The position numbers and the translations under genes were made by a program. Source: an uncultured Dysgonomonas sp. (GTDB lineage Bacteria > Bacteroidota > Bacteroidia > Bacteroidales > Dysgonomonadaceae). Taken from it: DNA of 64,000 nucleotides. Below, piece by piece: positions 62,561 to 64,000 of this stretch. Under the pieces are notes generated by a model. That model ran no database searches. It was not told the origin of the DNA and saw nothing but the letters and a program-made list of their open reading frames with translations. The stretch is from NCBI RefSeq assembly GCF_900079725.1, contig NZ_LT599032.1, positions 928,948 to 992,947 of the forward strand, in the 5' to 3' direction. Numbering within the stretch: position 1 is the first letter of the stretch; each line of letters opens with the position of its first letter.

Positions 62561-63115
62561 TTATAGTCTGGTTTTGATATTATCAGTTACTTTCTTCAGA
62601 ACATCTTTATCATCGTAGAGCCTCATCAGCATGATACCTCCCTGCAATTTAGCAACATCCTCGTTTGCCATATCTTTTGCCAGCTCTTCTTCATAAGTGG
62701 TCAGATACAGATGCGTCAGAGTCTCCCTCCATCTGTTGAAATATGTACATAGTACAGGCTTAAAATACGACTCCCTCCCAACAGTTTCGAGGAGTGTATT
62801 TCCCATCAGGCACCCGTATTTATTTTTTGTATGAATTTTCAGCACATTATCGAGTATTGTATGCAAACGTGCAGAAGGTTCCATGCCCTCTTTATATGCT
62901 GTATCGAATACAAGATTCTGTATTTGATCACTTGCATAAATGAGAACCTGATTCATCAAATCTTTCTTATCCTTAAAGTAATAGTAGAAATGAGGTTTTT
63001 CTATATTACAGGCCTTTGCCAGGCTGGACAATGTGGTGTGGAAGTATCCGGTTTTAATGAATACCAGCATCGATTTTCTTATTAGCTCTTCTTTATTTGT
63101 TTGAATTTTTGGCAT
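62561..63115 (-). CDS. TetR/AcrR-family transcriptional regulator
   Basis: 184 residues from the ATG at 63115. The N-terminal helix-turn-helix is at about 28-50 (TLSSLAKACNIEKPHFYYYFKDKKD), with a helical ligand-binding C-terminal domain. It starts 18 bases from a near-perfect palindrome at 63133-63156 and is followed by the KAS III-like gene, which it probably controls together with itself. Its ligand may be a fatty acyl compound or a drug, given the MFS exporter gene upstream. Confidence 0.9.
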   Translation of the reverse strand: MPKIQTNKEELIRKSMLVFIKTGYFHTTLSSLAKACNIEKPHFYYYFKDKKDLMNQVLIYASDQIQNLVFDTAYKEGMEPSARLHTILDNVLKIHTKNKYGCLMGNTLLETVGRESYFKPVLCTYFNRWRETLTHLYLTTYEEELAKDMANEDVAKLQGGIMLMRLYDDKDVLKKVTDNIKTRL

Positions 63116-63118
63116 ATA

Positions 63119-63156
63119 CAAATGTATGTATTTTTATTTAACGGTAGTTAAATAAA
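63119..63156 (-). promoter_or_regulatory. TetR promoter and operator
   Basis: A palindrome with arms TTATTTAAC (63134-63142) and GTTAAATAA (63147-63155) separated by four bases lies directly upstream of the tetR ATG; it extends to 10 bases per arm. A -7-like TACATTTG is at 63126-63119 on the minus strand. The position is typical for an autorepressor site. Confidence 0.65.
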
Positions 63157-63190
63157 GGCCCCGATTTTTAAATAAAAACCGGGACTTTAT
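63152..63190 (-). terminator. Terminator after the MFS gene
   Basis: An imperfect stem (63152-63169 with 63174-63190) with small bulges, read on the minus strand into TTTATTTAAC. Its T-rich tail overlaps the TetR palindrome. Confidence 0.6.
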
Positions 63191-63226
63191 ATGAGAGGAA
63201 TTATAAGTGGTTAATTTAAAGAGAGA

Positions 63227-64000
63227 TCAACAGCTATATTCTTCTTTCAGGTTTATTTTGCTGAAAACAATCACAAATGATAATAATGTGCAAAGGAAGA
63301 ATGCGAAGCCTACTGCAATAACCGATCCGTCATTAACTAAGTTAGCCAGTATCGAGCATATAAATGCCATCAGCAACTGGATGGAACCGAACAGGGCCGA
63401 TGCAGTACCACTATTATTCGTTTCTGCAAATGGTGTAATAGCTAATTCGGTCGTTGTCGGGAATAATATTCCGATAGGGAAGATATACAGGAATAAGACT
63501 ACAAGTATTGCATAGATATTCATGTTTAAGTACATGGTAACAAGTAGGACGGAACTCATTGCAAACATAAACAGCAAGGCATGTTTTACCAGTTTGCTTG
63601 TCGGAATATATTTTTGGAGGATATTTGTAAGATATGAAGCGATCATCAGACCGAATGCATTGATAGCAAATATCAGGCTGAAGCTGTTACTAGAAAACCC
63701 TCCTTTTTCCATTATCAGAAATGGACCGTAGGCTACATATATCATCAGGGCCCCGTTTACAATACCGGCGATAAGTGCATAGACGACAAACTTTCTGATT
63801 CTGAGTATTTTCAGATAATCTTTAAATACATTACTATTTGTTTTTACTTCACTCTTCTTATACGTTTCCGGCAAGCAGAATATAGTGAGTAGGAATAAAA
63901 GGATACCCAGTACCCCCATTGCTTCGAATAAGCCTTCCCAGTGGAATAGTTTCAATACTTCATTTCCTAGTACCGGAGCAATAATAGGGGCAATACCCAT
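63227..64000 (-). CDS. Bcr/CflA-family MFS drug exporter, C-terminal part (5' end outside window)
   Basis: 257 residues are visible; the frame runs off the window. The Met at 64000 is internal, since MGIAPIIAPVLGNEVL is the middle motif of the drug:H+ antiporter family. About eight membrane helices follow, with the cytoplasmic loop around 45-65 and a short polar C-terminus. It probably exports a toxic compound. It is upstream of tetR on the same strand but a terminator lies between, so co-control is inferred only from position. Confidence 0.82.
   Translation of the reverse strand: MGIAPIIAPVLGNEVLKLFHWEGLFEAMGVLGILLFLLTIFCLPETYKKSEVKTNSNVFKDYLKILRIRKFVVYALIAGIVNGALMIYVAYGPFLIMEKGGFSSNSFSLIFAINAFGLMIASYLTNILQKYIPTSKLVKHALLFMFAMSSVLLVTMYLNMNIYAILVVLFLYIFPIGILFPTTTELAITPFAETNNSGTASALFGSIQLLMAFICSILANLVNDGSVIAVGFAFFLCTLLSFVIVFSKINLKEEYSC

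Noticed and set aside
1-64000. tRNA, rRNA, insertion sequence or prophage genes
   Set aside because: No T-loop signature, transposase, integrase or phage protein was found in the gaps or frames.

Overview
The window is AT-rich bacterial chromosome from a member of the Bacteroidota, most like Dysgonomonas or a close relative (genus is inference). Signs are the Bacteroidota -7 promoter element TAnnTTTG before many genes (best case a TTTG-N20-TATATTTG pair before a peroxiredoxin gene at 50058), a Bacteroides-type N-succinylornithine carbamoyltransferase, a GLPGLI-family gene paired with a CarboxypepD_reg outer membrane protein, PorE- and PorD-like proteins, a lipidated BamA-like TamL, and many Sec signal peptides ending in A-Q or S-Q. 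I see no rRNA, tRNA, CRISPR array, insertion sequence or prophage.

Layout. 1-2.3 kb: two tandem acyltransferase-3 genes (the first cut by the window edge) overlapping argF'. 2.4-5.6 kb: an OmpP1/FadL-like porin and a very low-complexity secreted Ser/Tyr/Arg/Gly protein. 6-12 kb: a small HD hydrolase, an unknown protein, a UvrD/PcrA helicase, an exported beta-carbonic anhydrase and an aldo/keto reductase. 12-18.4 kb: ECF sigma factor, aquaporin Z, secreted small protein, two ABM-domain proteins, aspS, GNAT, GyrI-like protein. 18.4-25.4 kb: TlpA-like lipoprotein, carB without carA beside it, M15 peptidase, DUF1573, L,D-transpeptidase. 25.4-32 kb: a 1989-residue alpha-2-macroglobulin-like protein and the fluoride channel gene crcB. 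32-32.5 kb: a structured, GC-richer gene-free island. 32.7-40.7 kb: ribE, a DUF6624-like protein, nitroreductase, barrel protein, YjdF-like protein, EamA transporter, GT-C-like protein, mnmA, TRIC channel. 40.8-48.5 kb: envelope genes porE, porD, tamL and a TPR protein, with a TrmH-type methyltransferase. 48.6-54.5 kb: ATP-grasp-like protein, peroxiredoxin, PatB lyase, SlyD, aldo/keto reductase, GNAT. 54.5-64 kb: DUF3943 protein, GH43, a GLPGLI/outer-membrane-protein pair, a KAS III-like enzyme with a TetR regulator, and a partial Bcr/CflA exporter.

How the genes work together. Most are housekeeping genes in short transcription units with intrinsic terminators between them. Cell-envelope work dominates: peptidoglycan (M15, L,D-transpeptidase), outer membrane assembly (TamL), PorE/PorD envelope factors, an alpha-2-macroglobulin-like protein, and several barrels. 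CarB feeds carbamoyl phosphate to arginine synthesis (ArgF') and pyrimidines.

The most distinctive signals lie between genes: seven copies of a GGTCnnnGACC palindromic repeat, nested inverted-repeat elements, a composite repeat shared by the 19.6 and 56.3 kb gaps, the structured island at 32 kb, and clustered palindromes upstream of the GLPGLI operon and the tetR gene.
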